Shown here in pieces: positions 1-8,707 of a stretch of DNA of 64,000 nucleotides. The stretch covers positions 992,001-1,056,000 of the forward strand of contig NZ_FXTA01000001.1 in the NCBI RefSeq assembly GCF_900182645.1. Direction: 5' to 3'. Every line of letters begins with the position of its first letter. The stretch's first letter is position 1. The position numbers and the translations under genes are program-made. This stretch comes from Flavobacterium resistens (lineage in GTDB: Bacteria; Bacteroidota; Bacteroidia; Flavobacteriales; Flavobacteriaceae). The notes beneath the pieces are model-generated. The model was not told the origin of the DNA and did not search any database. It saw nothing but the letters and a program-made list of their open reading frames with translations.

Positions 1-1083
1 TTTGAAAAAAACAAAGTGAGAGGTTTATTTGTTCAGGGTTACGCTGATGTTCCGGGAGATTTTTCAGAATTAAGACAATATCTTTTAGCAAAACTGCTTT
101 GGGACACAAACATTGATATCAAAGCCGTCACAGCTGATTTTTTAAGAGGTTTTTACGGAAAAGCCGCACCACACGTAAGCGATTATCTGAAACTTTTGAC
201 TGAAAACCAAAATAAAAGCAATTCTTATTTAGACATTTATTCTGGTCCGGTTCAAGCCCGAAATACGTTTTTGAGGCCCGATGCAATGGATCAATATGAT
301 AAATTGCTTGAACTAGCTGCAGATGCTGTTTCTAATGATACTACATTAAAAGCTAGAGTTCTAAAACTTCGTTTGGCTCTCGAATTTGTTTATTTTGAAC
401 AATCTAAATTTTACGGAAAAAACCAACATGGGATGTTTACCGTAAATAATAAAGGAGAAAAAGAAGTCAAAGAAAAATTGACAGAAAGAGTTTTGAATTT
501 CAGCAAATCTTGTAATGATTTTGGAATTTACGAATTTAGTGAAGACGGGATTTCGCCCGATAAATATTATCAGGAATGGCTGAAAATTTGCGAAAATACA
601 ACAACACATTTAGGCGAAGATTTGAAAGTAAATTTTTTAACTGAACCTTCTGAGGATTTTAAAGGTAAAGGAAGTTACGGACTCGTTGATGGAAATCGAG
701 GTTACAAAGATTTCAACATCAACTGGATTGGCTGGTATGGAACTAATCCTTCTTTTGAAATTGAAACCAAAAAATTGAATTTTAATATTCTAAAATTGAA
801 TTTCCTCGAAGATCAGCGACATTGGATTTTTCCACCGAAAAAAATAAAAATTTACGGTTTTAAAGATCAGAAATGGAAGCTCTTACAAGAGAAAATTTAT
901 GATATTTTAACAGAAGACTATGAAATTACAACAAAATCATGGGAATTTAAAGATCTGAGCTTTAGTAGTTTTGCTAAAATAAAAGTACTTGTAGAAAATC
1001 AATCCAAATTGCCGGAATGGAGAATCAGAAAAAACAAAAAACCAATGGTAATGATTGACGAAATTGAACTTTACAAAAAATAA
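1..1083 (+). CDS. DUF4838 glycosidase-like protein, C-terminal part
   Basis: The reading frame is open from base 1, so the 5' part lies outside the window; 360 codons remain before TAA. The opening residues, with the motif LFVQGYAD followed by an ELRQYLLAKLLWD stretch and FLRGFYGKAAPHVSDYL, match the C-terminal half of DUF4838 proteins, which are related to alpha-glucuronidase-like glycoside hydrolases. Roughly the last 150 residues look like a beta-sandwich of the discoidin (F5/8 type C) type, with a conserved-looking GLVDGNRG segment, probably for carbohydrate binding. The most likely role is extracytoplasmic polysaccharide breakdown, but substrate and signal peptide cannot be seen here. 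Family assignment is moderately secure; enzymatic activity is inferred. Confidence 0.7.
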   Translation, partial: FEKNKVRGLFVQGYADVPGDFSELRQYLLAKLLWDTNIDIKAVTADFLRGFYGKAAPHVSDYLKLLTENQNKSNSYLDIYSGPVQARNTFLRPDAMDQYDKLLELAADAVSNDTTLKARVLKLRLALEFVYFEQSKFYGKNQHGMFTVNNKGEKEVKEKLTERVLNFSKSCNDFGIYEFSEDGISPDKYYQEWLKICENTTTHLGEDLKVNFLTEPSEDFKGKGSYGLVDGNRGYKDFNINWIGWYGTNPSFEIETKKLNFNILKLNFLEDQRHWIFPPKKIKIYGFKDQKWKLLQEKIYDILTEDYEITTKSWEFKDLSFSSFAKIKVLVENQSKLPEWRIRKNKKPMVMIDEIELYKK

Positions 1084-1099
1084 AAGCCGAAAAAACAGA

Positions 1100-1468
1100 A
1101 TGAATACCAACGAGAAAAAAGTTATGATCATCGAAAATGATGATATGGCAATTGAAATTCTAAAATTCATTTTAAAAAAAGAAGGTTACAGAATAAGTGT
1201 TGCCAAAGATGGCATGAATGCATTGGAACGCATTCCTGTTATTTTGCCTGATTTGGTCATTACAACGATTATTATACCGCTCAAATCTGGATTGGAGATT
1301 ATCAATCATATTAAAAAAAACTTCCCAAATATTCGTGTTATTGCGCTCTCATCACTTGGCGAAGAGGAAAATACAGTAGAAGAAGCTTTTGAATTGGGCG
1401 TTGATGATTTTATTGCAAAACCATTTAATCCAAATGAACTTTTATTGCGAATAAAGCGATTATTATAG
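1100..1468 (+). CDS. Receiver-domain protein lacking the phospho-acceptor Asp
   Basis: A stand-alone CheY-like receiver of 122 aa with no output domain. The frame extends upstream to 1055 inside the previous gene, but the ATG at 1100 puts the conserved first strand (VMIIENDD) at the normal place. The switch Ser (IALSS) and the conserved Lys (AKPF) are present. The phosphorylation site is not: in PDLVITTIIIPLKSG, Thr56 stands where receivers carry Asp, four residues before Pro60. The acidic pair is reduced to E12-N13-D14. The protein is therefore probably a pseudo-receiver acting by protein-protein contact rather than by phosphotransfer. It starts 16 nt after the preceding stop codon. Confidence 0.85.
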   Translation: MNTNEKKVMIIENDDMAIEILKFILKKEGYRISVAKDGMNALERIPVILPDLVITTIIIPLKSGLEIINHIKKNFPNIRVIALSSLGEEENTVEEAFELGVDDFIAKPFNPNELLLRIKRLL

Positions 1469-1553
1469 CTTTTTAAAGTCTGTTTTTGAGAAATACCAAA
1501 GCATTAATCGGTTGTAATTTTTAACAGATGCCAATTTTTCAGCTATTTATAGC

Positions 1554-1561
1554 TATCTTTG
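1554..1561 (+). promoter_or_regulatory. TAnnTTTG promoter box
   Basis: TATCTTTG lies 17 nt before the ATG at 1579 and fits the Bacteroidota -7 element. It falls inside the upstream extension of the helicase frame, which supports the later start. No clear TTG -33 element is seen. Confidence 0.45.
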
Positions 1562-1578
1562 CGCAAAATTTAATGCAA

Positions 1579-2931
1579 ATGAGCACTTTCGAAAAATTCA
1601 ATCTTCCAAAATCATTACAAAAAGCTGTAGACGAATTAGGTTTTGTTACACCAACTCCTATTCAGGAAAAATCTTTCTCTGTAATCATGTCTGGACGTGA
1701 TATGATGGGAATTGCACAAACCGGAACTGGTAAAACATTTGCCTATTTATTGCCTCTTTTAAAATTATATAAATTTACCAATACCAATACTCCAAAAATT
1801 GTTGTACTTGTTCCAACTCGTGAATTAGTAGTTCAGGTTGTCGATGAAGTTGAGAAATTGACTAAATATATGTCGGTTAAAACTTTAGGAATTTACGGAG
1901 GTGTAAACATCAATACACAAAAGAAAGCCGTTTATGAAGGCGTTGACATTTTAGTTGGAACTCCTGGACGTACGATGGATTTAGCTTTAGACGCAGTTGT
2001 TCGTTTTGACGAAACACAAAAATTAGTTATTGATGAATTTGATGAAATGCTGAATTTGGGTTTCAGACCACAGCTTACATCACTTTTGGCAATGATGAAA
2101 ACGAAACGTCAAAACATTCTGTTTTCTGCAACGATGACAGATGAAGTTGATGATATTTTAAATGATTATTTTGATTTCCCTGAAGAAGTTACGCTTGCAG
2201 CTTCAGGAACGCCTCTTGAAAAAATTACTCAAATTACATACAATGTTCCTAATTTCAATACGAAAGTAAATCTGCTGAAACATTTATTAGAAACAGACGA
2301 AAGTATGAGTCGTGTTTTGGTTTTCGTAAATAATAAAAAGATTTCAGATATGCTTTTCAATCGTATTGATGAGCTTTTTGAAGGACAATTTGGCGTAATT
2401 CACTCGAATAAATCTCAAAATTACCGTTTGAGCACAATGGCTGAATTTCAGGAAGGAAATCTTCGCGGTTTAATCACCACCGACGTTATGGCGAGAGGTT
2501 TGGATATTTCTAATATCACACACGTTATCAACTTCGAGCTTCCGGAATTACCAGAATTGTACATGCATAGAATTGGTCGTACAGGTCGTGCAGACGCAAC
2601 CGGAACTGCAATTAGTTTTGTTGCTCCAAGAGAAGAAGAATACAAAATCGAAACCGAACTTTTGATGGATCAGGAACTTGAAGTCTCTGATTTTCCTGAA
2701 GAAGTTGAAGTTTCAACCAAACTTATTGAACCTGAAAAAGACAGACAACCGATTAAGTTTTTAATGAAAAAAGTAAAACTTGAAGGTGAAGGTGCTTTTC
2801 ATGAAAAATCTAAAAAGAATAAAAAAGTCAACTTGGGTGGACCTTCTAAAACAAAAAAGAAAACTCATGGCTCTGTCAATCGAAATATGTTGAAAACGAG
2901 AGATAAAAAGAGAAAAGATAGTAACAAATAA
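1579..2931 (+). CDS. DEAD-box ATP-dependent RNA helicase (DEFD variant)
   Basis: RNA helicase of 450 aa. Visible in order are the Q motif (FVTPTPIQ), Walker A AQTGTGKT at residues 46-53, motif Ia PTREL, motif II DEFD at 152-155, motif III SAT, and motifs V and VI (TTDVMARGLDI and HRIGRTGRA). Motif II carries Phe in place of the usual Ala. A lysine-rich tail of about 60 residues probably contacts RNA. The frame is open from 1528, but the start at 1579 (MSTFEKFNL) gives the normal helicase N-terminus and follows a promoter box. A strong terminator follows. Likely roles are ribosome assembly or mRNA turnover; the exact substrate is unknown. Confidence 0.93.
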   Translation: MSTFEKFNLPKSLQKAVDELGFVTPTPIQEKSFSVIMSGRDMMGIAQTGTGKTFAYLLPLLKLYKFTNTNTPKIVVLVPTRELVVQVVDEVEKLTKYMSVKTLGIYGGVNINTQKKAVYEGVDILVGTPGRTMDLALDAVVRFDETQKLVIDEFDEMLNLGFRPQLTSLLAMMKTKRQNILFSATMTDEVDDILNDYFDFPEEVTLAASGTPLEKITQITYNVPNFNTKVNLLKHLLETDESMSRVLVFVNNKKISDMLFNRIDELFEGQFGVIHSNKSQNYRLSTMAEFQEGNLRGLITTDVMARGLDISNITHVINFELPELPELYMHRIGRTGRADATGTAISFVAPREEEYKIETELLMDQELEVSDFPEEVEVSTKLIEPEKDRQPIKFLMKKVKLEGEGAFHEKSKKNKKVNLGGPSKTKKKTHGSVNRNMLKTRDKKRKDSNK

Positions 2932-3053
2932 GGTGCTAAGATTCTAAGGTTCTAAGGTTTTTAAAAAATTAAAGGCTCAAATATTCAAAGAATATTTGAG
3001 CCTTTTTTCTTAGTATCTTAGTTCCTTAGAGCCTTAGCAACTTAAATCTTAGT
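2932..3053. repeat. Intergenic inverted repeat of short CTAAG/CTTAG units
   Basis: Left of the terminator the sequence repeats CTAAG three times at 8-10 nt spacing (GCTAAGATTCTAAGGTTCTA). Right of it CTTAG-type units appear four times in inverse orientation. The two arms can fold onto each other around the terminator. Similar but sequence-distinct arrangements occur at four other convergent gene ends in this window. Confidence 0.55.
2971..3009. terminator. Bidirectional terminator, 16-bp perfect stem
   Basis: Bases 2971-2986 and 2990-3005 are perfectly complementary (AAAGGCTCAAATATTC and its inverse) with a 3-nt loop. A runs precede and T runs follow, so it can serve both convergent genes. 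Confidence 0.9.
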
Positions 3054-4154
3054 AAACACAAGACCAACCGGCGAACATAATTCAATTCGTTTTCCAGTAT
3101 CAGTAAGTTTTCCTGTCGTTTTATCTCTTTTAAAAATAACAATATCATTTGTGTATTGATGTCCAACTAAAAGATAATTTCCTGTTGGATCAATCGCAAA
3201 ATCTCTTGGGCCTTTTCCTAGTGTACTTTGTTGCTCCACTAATTCAAGACTTCCGTTTTTTTGAATTTTATATACCGAAATAGCGTTTGCATCTACACGA
3301 TCTGTTAAATATAAAAAGTTTCCGTCTGGAGAAATCTTGATTGCTGCTGCTCCTGTTCCGCCTTTAAAACCTTGTGGCAAAATACTCGTTTCAGCAATTA
3401 CTTTTAAAACTCCAGTTTTATCATAGCTAAATGATGTAAGCGTTCCATCCAATTCCTGAACCAGATATACAAATTTACCATCTTTACTAAAAGTCAAATG
3501 TCTTGGCCCACTTCCTGGTTTTACATCAACACTTCCTTTTAAAGTCAGTATTTCATTTTTAGAACTTGGATTGTATTTATAAATAAAAACTTTGTCAAGT
3601 CCTAAATCATTCGACAAAACAAACTTTTTGTCTGGAGAAAAAACAACCTGATGCACATGCGCTTTTTCCTGACGCGCCACATTTGGACCTTTTCCTTCAT
3701 GCTGGATCAATTGCTGTACAGTCGAAATACTTCCATCAGCATTTTTTTTATAAACCACGATGTTTCCACCAGAATAATTCGCAACAATCACATTTTTATC
3801 GTCATTAATTAAATGGCAAGGATCAGCTCCTAAAGCGTCGTTTGTATTTAAAAATTTAAGTTTTCCCGAAGCCGAGTCAAAGCCAAATGCGCTTACTGCA
3901 CTTTGAGTTCCGTTTTCATTTACAGCATATACAAATTTATTGTTCGCAGAAACCGATAAATAACTTGGACTTATTACATTTTCAGAAGAACTTTTAAGCT
4001 TAAAATCTCCTGATGCAGCATTGAATTCGTAAACATAAATTCCGTTGCTTTGGCATTTATTGGTATAAGTTCCAACTAATAAGTTGAATTTATTTTGAGC
4101 TTTTCCAGTTACCACTGCCAAAGCTGAAAATAAGATTACATATATTTTTTTCAT
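3042..4154 (-). CDS. Secreted lactonase-type seven-bladed beta-propeller
   Basis: Protein of 370 aa with an N-terminal signal peptide (cleavage probably after GKAQ, residues 17-20). The rest is a repetitive propeller of the 6-phosphogluconolactonase-like family (lactonase, PF10282), with repeated blade signatures such as HQVVFSPDKKFV, GPRHLTFSKDGKFVYLV and AIKISPDGNFLYLTD. Cytoplasmic members hydrolyse 6-phosphogluconolactone. The signal peptide makes that role unlikely here; an exported lactonase or binding protein is more plausible. It stands alone, convergent with the helicase gene and divergent from the vWA gene. The family call is firm and the substrate unknown. Confidence 0.85.
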   Translation of the reverse strand: MKKIYVILFSALAVVTGKAQNKFNLLVGTYTNKCQSNGIYVYEFNAASGDFKLKSSSENVISPSYLSVSANNKFVYAVNENGTQSAVSAFGFDSASGKLKFLNTNDALGADPCHLINDDKNVIVANYSGGNIVVYKKNADGSISTVQQLIQHEGKGPNVARQEKAHVHQVVFSPDKKFVLSNDLGLDKVFIYKYNPSSKNEILTLKGSVDVKPGSGPRHLTFSKDGKFVYLVQELDGTLTSFSYDKTGVLKVIAETSILPQGFKGGTGAAAIKISPDGNFLYLTDRVDANAISVYKIQKNGSLELVEQQSTLGKGPRDFAIDPTGNYLLVGHQYTNDIVIFKRDKTTGKLTDTGKRIELCSPVGLVFTKI

Positions 4155-4356
4155 ATTCCATTATTTTTTGAATAGGCTAAAATACGCATTAATATCTTTT
4201 TTATATAGCTTCTTTGTTACAAAAGAAATTACAAAAGTTACATTTTTTTGATGTTTTTCCGTAAAACATATAAGTTAAATAAGTTATATAAACTGCATTC
4301 ATTTAATCAATTATTCACTTTCCACTTTATGACTTTCGACTTTGGACATTAATTTG

Positions 4357-4364
4357 TATTTTTG
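4357..4364 (+). promoter_or_regulatory. TAnnTTTG promoter box
   Basis: TATTTTTG lies 50 nt before the ATG at 4415 and matches the Bacteroidota -7 consensus. No well-spaced -33 TTG is evident. The preceding 50 bases carry a GACTTTCGACTTTGGAC direct repeat typical of the intergenic repeats in this window. Confidence 0.4.
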
Positions 4365-4414
4365 ACCTGCATCTTCGCGAAAAACAAAACGTAGCGAAGT
4401 AAATCGAAGCCAGA

Positions 4415-6343
4415 ATGCATTTTAAACATCCCGAAATTCTATACTTTCTGTTTTTATTGATTGTTCCAATTTTGGTTCATTTATTTCAATTACGACGTTT
4501 TAAGACTTCTTATTTTACCAATGTTCGTTTCCTGAAAGAACTTGCTATTCAGACTCGTAAAAGCTCAAAAATCAAAAAACGATTATTACTTGCCACAAGA
4601 TTATTGCTTCTGACATGTGTAATTATTGCTTTTGCACAACCCTTTTTTGAGGCCAAAGACAGCAAAAATGCTACAAATGAAATGTATATCGTTTTAGATA
4701 ATTCCTTCAGTATGCAGGCAAAAGGAAAAAAAGGAGAATTACTAAAACGTGCCGTTCAGGAATTACTGGAAAACACGCCGGAAAACACTCAATTTTCTCT
4801 TTTAACAAACACCGAAAATTATTGGAATACTGATATTAAAGCTTCAAAGAGTGGGTTGCAAAATCTAAATTACAGTGCTACTCCTTTTGAACTTTCTTCT
4901 ATTTTGGCAAAGATAAAAGCGCACAAATCGGCCTATAAAAAAGACATCGTTATTATTACTGATGCAGTTGGACTGGCTGAAAAAGACGTGAAAAATATTG
5001 ATTTTGAGGAAAAACCATATTTCATAATTCCTGAAGCCGAACAAAAAAATAACGTTTCAATTGACAGCGTTTATATTAATCAGACTTTAGAAAATTTCTA
5101 TGAAATTGGCGTAAGTTTATCTGCTTACGGCGATGATTTTAGTCCGATTTCAACCGCTTTATATAATCAAAATAAATTAATTGCCAAAACGATCATCAAT
5201 TTTGATGCAAAGAAAAAGAAAATCAATTTTACAATTCCAAAAGAAGCTTTTCACGGTTATGTTTCCATTGAAGATAATGGCTTGACTTACGATAACAAAT
5301 TGTATTTCAGTATTTCTAAAAACAAAAAAACGAACGTAATCAGTATTGGCGAACCGGAAAAAAATAATTTCTTATCTAGAATTTATACGCCAGCCGAATT
5401 CAATTACAACAATTATTCAATTAGTTCTTTGGATTATAATAGTTTAGAAAAACAAAATACAATCATTTTAAATGAATTAATTGAAATTCCTCAGGCGCTG
5501 CAAACTACTTTAAAAGCTTTTGTTTCAAAAGGCGGAAATTTGGTCATCATTCCTTCTGAAAAAACTTCAGTTTCGAACTTTAATTCTTTCTTAGGGAATT
5601 TTGGAAAAATTCAGTTTAACTATTTAAAAACTGAAAGTAAACTGATTACGAAAATCAACTTCGATCATCCATTATTCTCTGGTGTTTTTGAGAATAAAAT
5701 AACGAATTTCCAATATCCAAAAACAAATTCTTCATTTGCGGTTTCAAGTCCATATCCGGCTGTTTTGTCTTATGAAGATCAAAGTCCTTTTGTAACGGAA
5801 ATTCAAAGTTCGGTTTCCGGAATTACTATTTTTTCGGCACCAATAAATAGTGTGAATTCGAATTTTCAGCAGTCGCCTTTGATTGTTCCGCTATTCTATA
5901 AAATAGCGCAAAACAATCAAAAAACTGGCGTAAACGCATTGACAATTGGAAATAATCAACCTTATTTTGTGGATGTTCTATTGACAAAAGATGCCATTTT
6001 AGAGGTTAAAGGAACAGAAGATTCATTTATTCCAATTCAACAAATATTAAACAATAAAGTCAAATTAACATTTAATGATTTCCCGGAAACTGCAGGAAAT
6101 TACAGCATTTTTGACAAAAAAGAATGGGTTGAAAACTTGAGTTTTAATTACAAAAGAACGGAAAGCGACTTGAGTCAGGTAAACACAAATGTAGTTTCCG
6201 ATTTCAAAACAGCCGATACAATTTCGACCATTTTTAATACGTTACAAACTGAACGAACAGACAGCCAAATTTGGAAATGGTTTGTTATCTTTGCACTGTT
6301 ATTTTTAGCATTAGAAATGGCAATTATAAAATTTGTAAAATAG
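4415..6343 (+). CDS. BatA/vWA-domain inner-membrane protein
   Basis: Protein of 642 aa. The first 80 residues hold two membrane helices around a basic loop (HLFQLRRFKTSYFTNVRFLKE), the BatA/aerotolerance N-terminal domain. A von Willebrand A-type region follows, with a MIDAS-like DNSFSM (DxSxS) near residue 95 and a second strand IVIITDA. A long beta-rich region, probably periplasmic, leads to a C-terminal membrane helix (about 621-640). Homologues are widespread in Bacteroidota and often sit near pyrimidine or MoxR/Bat genes; their function is not established. The next gene begins 68 nt downstream on the same strand. Confidence 0.85.
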   Translation: MHFKHPEILYFLFLLIVPILVHLFQLRRFKTSYFTNVRFLKELAIQTRKSSKIKKRLLLATRLLLLTCVIIAFAQPFFEAKDSKNATNEMYIVLDNSFSMQAKGKKGELLKRAVQELLENTPENTQFSLLTNTENYWNTDIKASKSGLQNLNYSATPFELSSILAKIKAHKSAYKKDIVIITDAVGLAEKDVKNIDFEEKPYFIIPEAEQKNNVSIDSVYINQTLENFYEIGVSLSAYGDDFSPISTALYNQNKLIAKTIINFDAKKKKINFTIPKEAFHGYVSIEDNGLTYDNKLYFSISKNKKTNVISIGEPEKNNFLSRIYTPAEFNYNNYSISSLDYNSLEKQNTIILNELIEIPQALQTTLKAFVSKGGNLVIIPSEKTSVSNFNSFLGNFGKIQFNYLKTESKLITKINFDHPLFSGVFENKITNFQYPKTNSSFAVSSPYPAVLSYEDQSPFVTEIQSSVSGITIFSAPINSVNSNFQQSPLIVPLFYKIAQNNQKTGVNALTIGNNQPYFVDVLLTKDAILEVKGTEDSFIPIQQILNNKVKLTFNDFPETAGNYSIFDKKEWVENLSFNYKRTESDLSQVNTNVVSDFKTADTISTIFNTLQTERTDSQIWKWFVIFALLFLALEMAIIKFVK

Positions 6344-6411
6344 AACCTGTTTTGATTCTTAAAACATGGGACATTTTACAAAATCATTTTACGATATAAA
6401 ATAATCTACAT

Positions 6412-7662
6412 ATGAAACTAATCATCAAAAGCGCCAAAATTATCGACTCAAAAAGTCCGTTTCATAATCAGACAGTTGATCTTTTAATTGCAGATGGTTT
6501 AATAGAAAAAATTGGTGTTTCACTTCCAAACGATGATGCCGAAGTAGTACGATTTGACAATCTTCACATTTCTCAAGGTTGGTTTGATAGCAGCGTTTCT
6601 CTCGGAGAGCCAGGTTATGAAGACAGAGAAACTATCGCAAACGGATTAAATGTTGCAGCAAAAAGCGGTTTTACGGCAATTGCATTACAGCCAAACTCCT
6701 TACCTATTATTGACAATCAATCTCAAGTAAATTTTGTAAAAAATAAAGCAAATGGTTTTGCAACTGAAATTTTCCCAATTGGAGCTTTAACAAAAGCCAG
6801 CGAAGGAAAAGATATGGCAGAACTTTTTGACATGAAAAATTCTGGAGCAATTGCTTTTGGAGATTACAACAAAAGTATCGACAACGCTAATATTTTGAAA
6901 ATTGCCTTGCAATATGTGCAAGATTTTGACGGATTAGTAATCGCCTATTCGCAAGATCCAAATATTAAAGGAAACGGAGTTGCAAATGAAGGAATTGTTT
7001 CTACAAGATTAGGTTTAAAAGGAATTCCGAATTTAGCGGAGGAACTGCAAATTTCAAGAAACTTATTTTTATTAGAATATACAGGGGGAAAACTTCATAT
7101 TCCAACAATTTCTACAGCAAAATCGGTTCAACTGATTAGAGAAGCTAAAACAAAAGGTTTAAACGTAACTGCAAGTGTTTCTGTACATCATTTGGTTTTA
7201 ACCGATGAAAAACTAGACGGTTTTGACACACGTTTTAAAGTAACTCCACCATTAAGAACTGAAGTTGACAGACAAGCTTTACTTAACGGAATTGCTGATG
7301 GAACCATCGACATGATAACATCAGACCACAATCCGATAGATATTGAATTCAAAAAAATGGAATTTGATATGGCCAAAAATGGAACTATTGGTTTAGAAAG
7401 TGCTTTTGGAGCTTTATTAACAGTTTTACCAGTTGAAACTATTATTGCAAAACTAACTTCAGCAAGAGCTGTTTTCGGTTTAGAAAACAATCCAATTAAA
7501 GAAGGCGAAAAAGCTAATTTCACTCTATTTACAACTGAAGGAAAATCAACTTTTACGAAAGAAAACATTCTTTCAAAATCTAAAAATTCTGCTTTTTTAG
7601 GAACTGAAACCAAAGGTTCTGTTTACGGAATTTTCAATCAAAATCAACTTGTTACAAAATAA
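6412..7662 (+). CDS. Dihydroorotase-like amidohydrolase lacking the HxH motif
   Basis: Protein of 416 aa with the fold and length of multifunctional-complex-type dihydroorotases. Recognisable are the C-terminal VTPPLRTE substrate motif, a VHHLVL segment and TSDHNPI with the catalytic-type Asp. The diagnostic metal site DxHxHxREPG is altered to DSSVSLGEPG at residues 59-68: both His are Ser (61 and 63) and the Arg is Gly (65). An active zinc enzyme is therefore unlikely by the standard mechanism. In Pseudomonas an inactive PyrC' homologue serves as a structural partner of aspartate transcarbamoylase, a possible parallel. The next gene starts 4 nt after the stop codon. Confidence 0.85.
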   Translation: MKLIIKSAKIIDSKSPFHNQTVDLLIADGLIEKIGVSLPNDDAEVVRFDNLHISQGWFDSSVSLGEPGYEDRETIANGLNVAAKSGFTAIALQPNSLPIIDNQSQVNFVKNKANGFATEIFPIGALTKASEGKDMAELFDMKNSGAIAFGDYNKSIDNANILKIALQYVQDFDGLVIAYSQDPNIKGNGVANEGIVSTRLGLKGIPNLAEELQISRNLFLLEYTGGKLHIPTISTAKSVQLIREAKTKGLNVTASVSVHHLVLTDEKLDGFDTRFKVTPPLRTEVDRQALLNGIADGTIDMITSDHNPIDIEFKKMEFDMAKNGTIGLESAFGALLTVLPVETIIAKLTSARAVFGLENNPIKEGEKANFTLFTTEGKSTFTKENILSKSKNSAFLGTETKGSVYGIFNQNQLVTK

Positions 7663-7666
7663 TAAA

Positions 7667-7993
7667 ATGAACAATACAGTCGAAGAAGGAAAATCAATTG
7701 CCATTACCAGTTACATTTTAATTATTGGTGTTTTGATTGCCATGAGCATGAATTCTGAAAACAAAAACAGTTTTGCTTCTTTTCATATCCGTCAGGCTTT
7801 AGGTTTATCGCTGACTTTTATTTCTTTCGGAGCTATCATCAGCAATTTCGACAGCTTTTTTATCACTTTCCCAATGTGGATTTGTATTTCAATTCTGTGG
7901 ACTTTTGGTATTTTTAATGCTATTCAGGGACAAATGAGACCAATTCCATTAGTTGGAAATTTATTTCAAAAATGGTTTAAAAGCATTGGATAA
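7667..7993 (+). CDS. Small DUF4870/Tic20-like membrane protein
   Basis: Membrane protein of 108 aa with three or four hydrophobic helices and the conserved-looking FHIRQALGL motif near residue 40. This is the pattern of DUF4870 proteins, labelled import-component or Tic20-like in some Bacteroidota genomes. The frame is open from 7649, but the ATG at 7667 lies 4 nt after the preceding stop and gives a natural N-terminus. It is probably co-transcribed with the dihydroorotase homologue. Function unknown. Confidence 0.75.
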   Translation: MNNTVEEGKSIAITSYILIIGVLIAMSMNSENKNSFASFHIRQALGLSLTFISFGAIISNFDSFFITFPMWICISILWTFGIFNAIQGQMRPIPLVGNLFQKWFKSIG

Positions 7994-8022
7994 AATTTAC
8001 AATTCATAATTAATAATTAAAA

Positions 8023-8667
8023 ATGAATCTATCTTTAGAATACAAAATACAAGAACCAAAAGTAATTTTAGATAAAAATCCGTTATTGCTTTTATTACAC
8101 GGATACGGAAGCAACGAAGCCGATTTATTCTCTTTTGCCTCTGAACTTCCAGATAATTATTATATCATTTCTGCAAGAGCGCCTTATGATCTACAATACG
8201 GAGCTTATGCTTGGTACGCAATTAATTTTGATGCCGATCAGAATAAATTTTCAGATAACGAACAAGCAAAAACTTCTCGTGATATAATTGCTTCTTTTAT
8301 AGATGAATTAGTTGCAAATTATCCAATTGATGCTAATGATGTAACTTTGATCGGTTTCAGCCAAGGATCAATTTTAAGTTATGCTACTGCACTTTCTTAT
8401 CCGGAAAAAATTCAGCGAGTAGTTGCAATGAGCGGCTATTTCAATGAAGAAATCATAAAAGAAGGGTTTGAAAATAACAATTTTAAAAACTTAAAAATAT
8501 TTGCTTCACACGGAACTGTAGATCAAGTTATTCCAATTGAATGGGCAAGAAAAACTCCAGCAATTTTGGAGAAATTAAATATCCCGGCAACTTACAAGGA
8601 ATACCCTATAGGACACGGTGTTGCGCCACAGAATTTCTTTGATTTTAAGAATTGGCTAGGGAATTAA
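8023..8667 (+). CDS. Alpha/beta hydrolase, carboxylesterase/phospholipase family
   Basis: Cytoplasmic serine hydrolase of 214 aa without a signal peptide. It shows the oxyanion loop LLLLHGYGSNEADLF near residues 25-39, the nucleophile elbow GFSQGS with Ser near residue 113, an Asp in HGTVDQVIP, and the final His in YPIGHGV. This is the compact PF02230 arrangement (bacterial carboxylesterases, acyl-protein thioesterases). The substrate cannot be predicted. It follows the small membrane gene by 29 nt and precedes the isochorismatase-like gene by 40 nt, so a loose operon from 6412 to 9274 is possible. Confidence 0.9.
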   Translation: MNLSLEYKIQEPKVILDKNPLLLLLHGYGSNEADLFSFASELPDNYYIISARAPYDLQYGAYAWYAINFDADQNKFSDNEQAKTSRDIIASFIDELVANYPIDANDVTLIGFSQGSILSYATALSYPEKIQRVVAMSGYFNEEIIKEGFENNNFKNLKIFASHGTVDQVIPIEWARKTPAILEKLNIPATYKEYPIGHGVAPQNFFDFKNWLGN

Positions 8668-8707
8668 GTATTCAGTCGCCATTTAACAGCAACTTAAACC
8701 TTTAAAA

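Noticed and set aside
7188..7613. 141-aa ORF antisense to the dihydroorotase homologue
   Set aside because: A shadow of the real gene, Ser/Pro-rich, with no start signal or conserved pattern.
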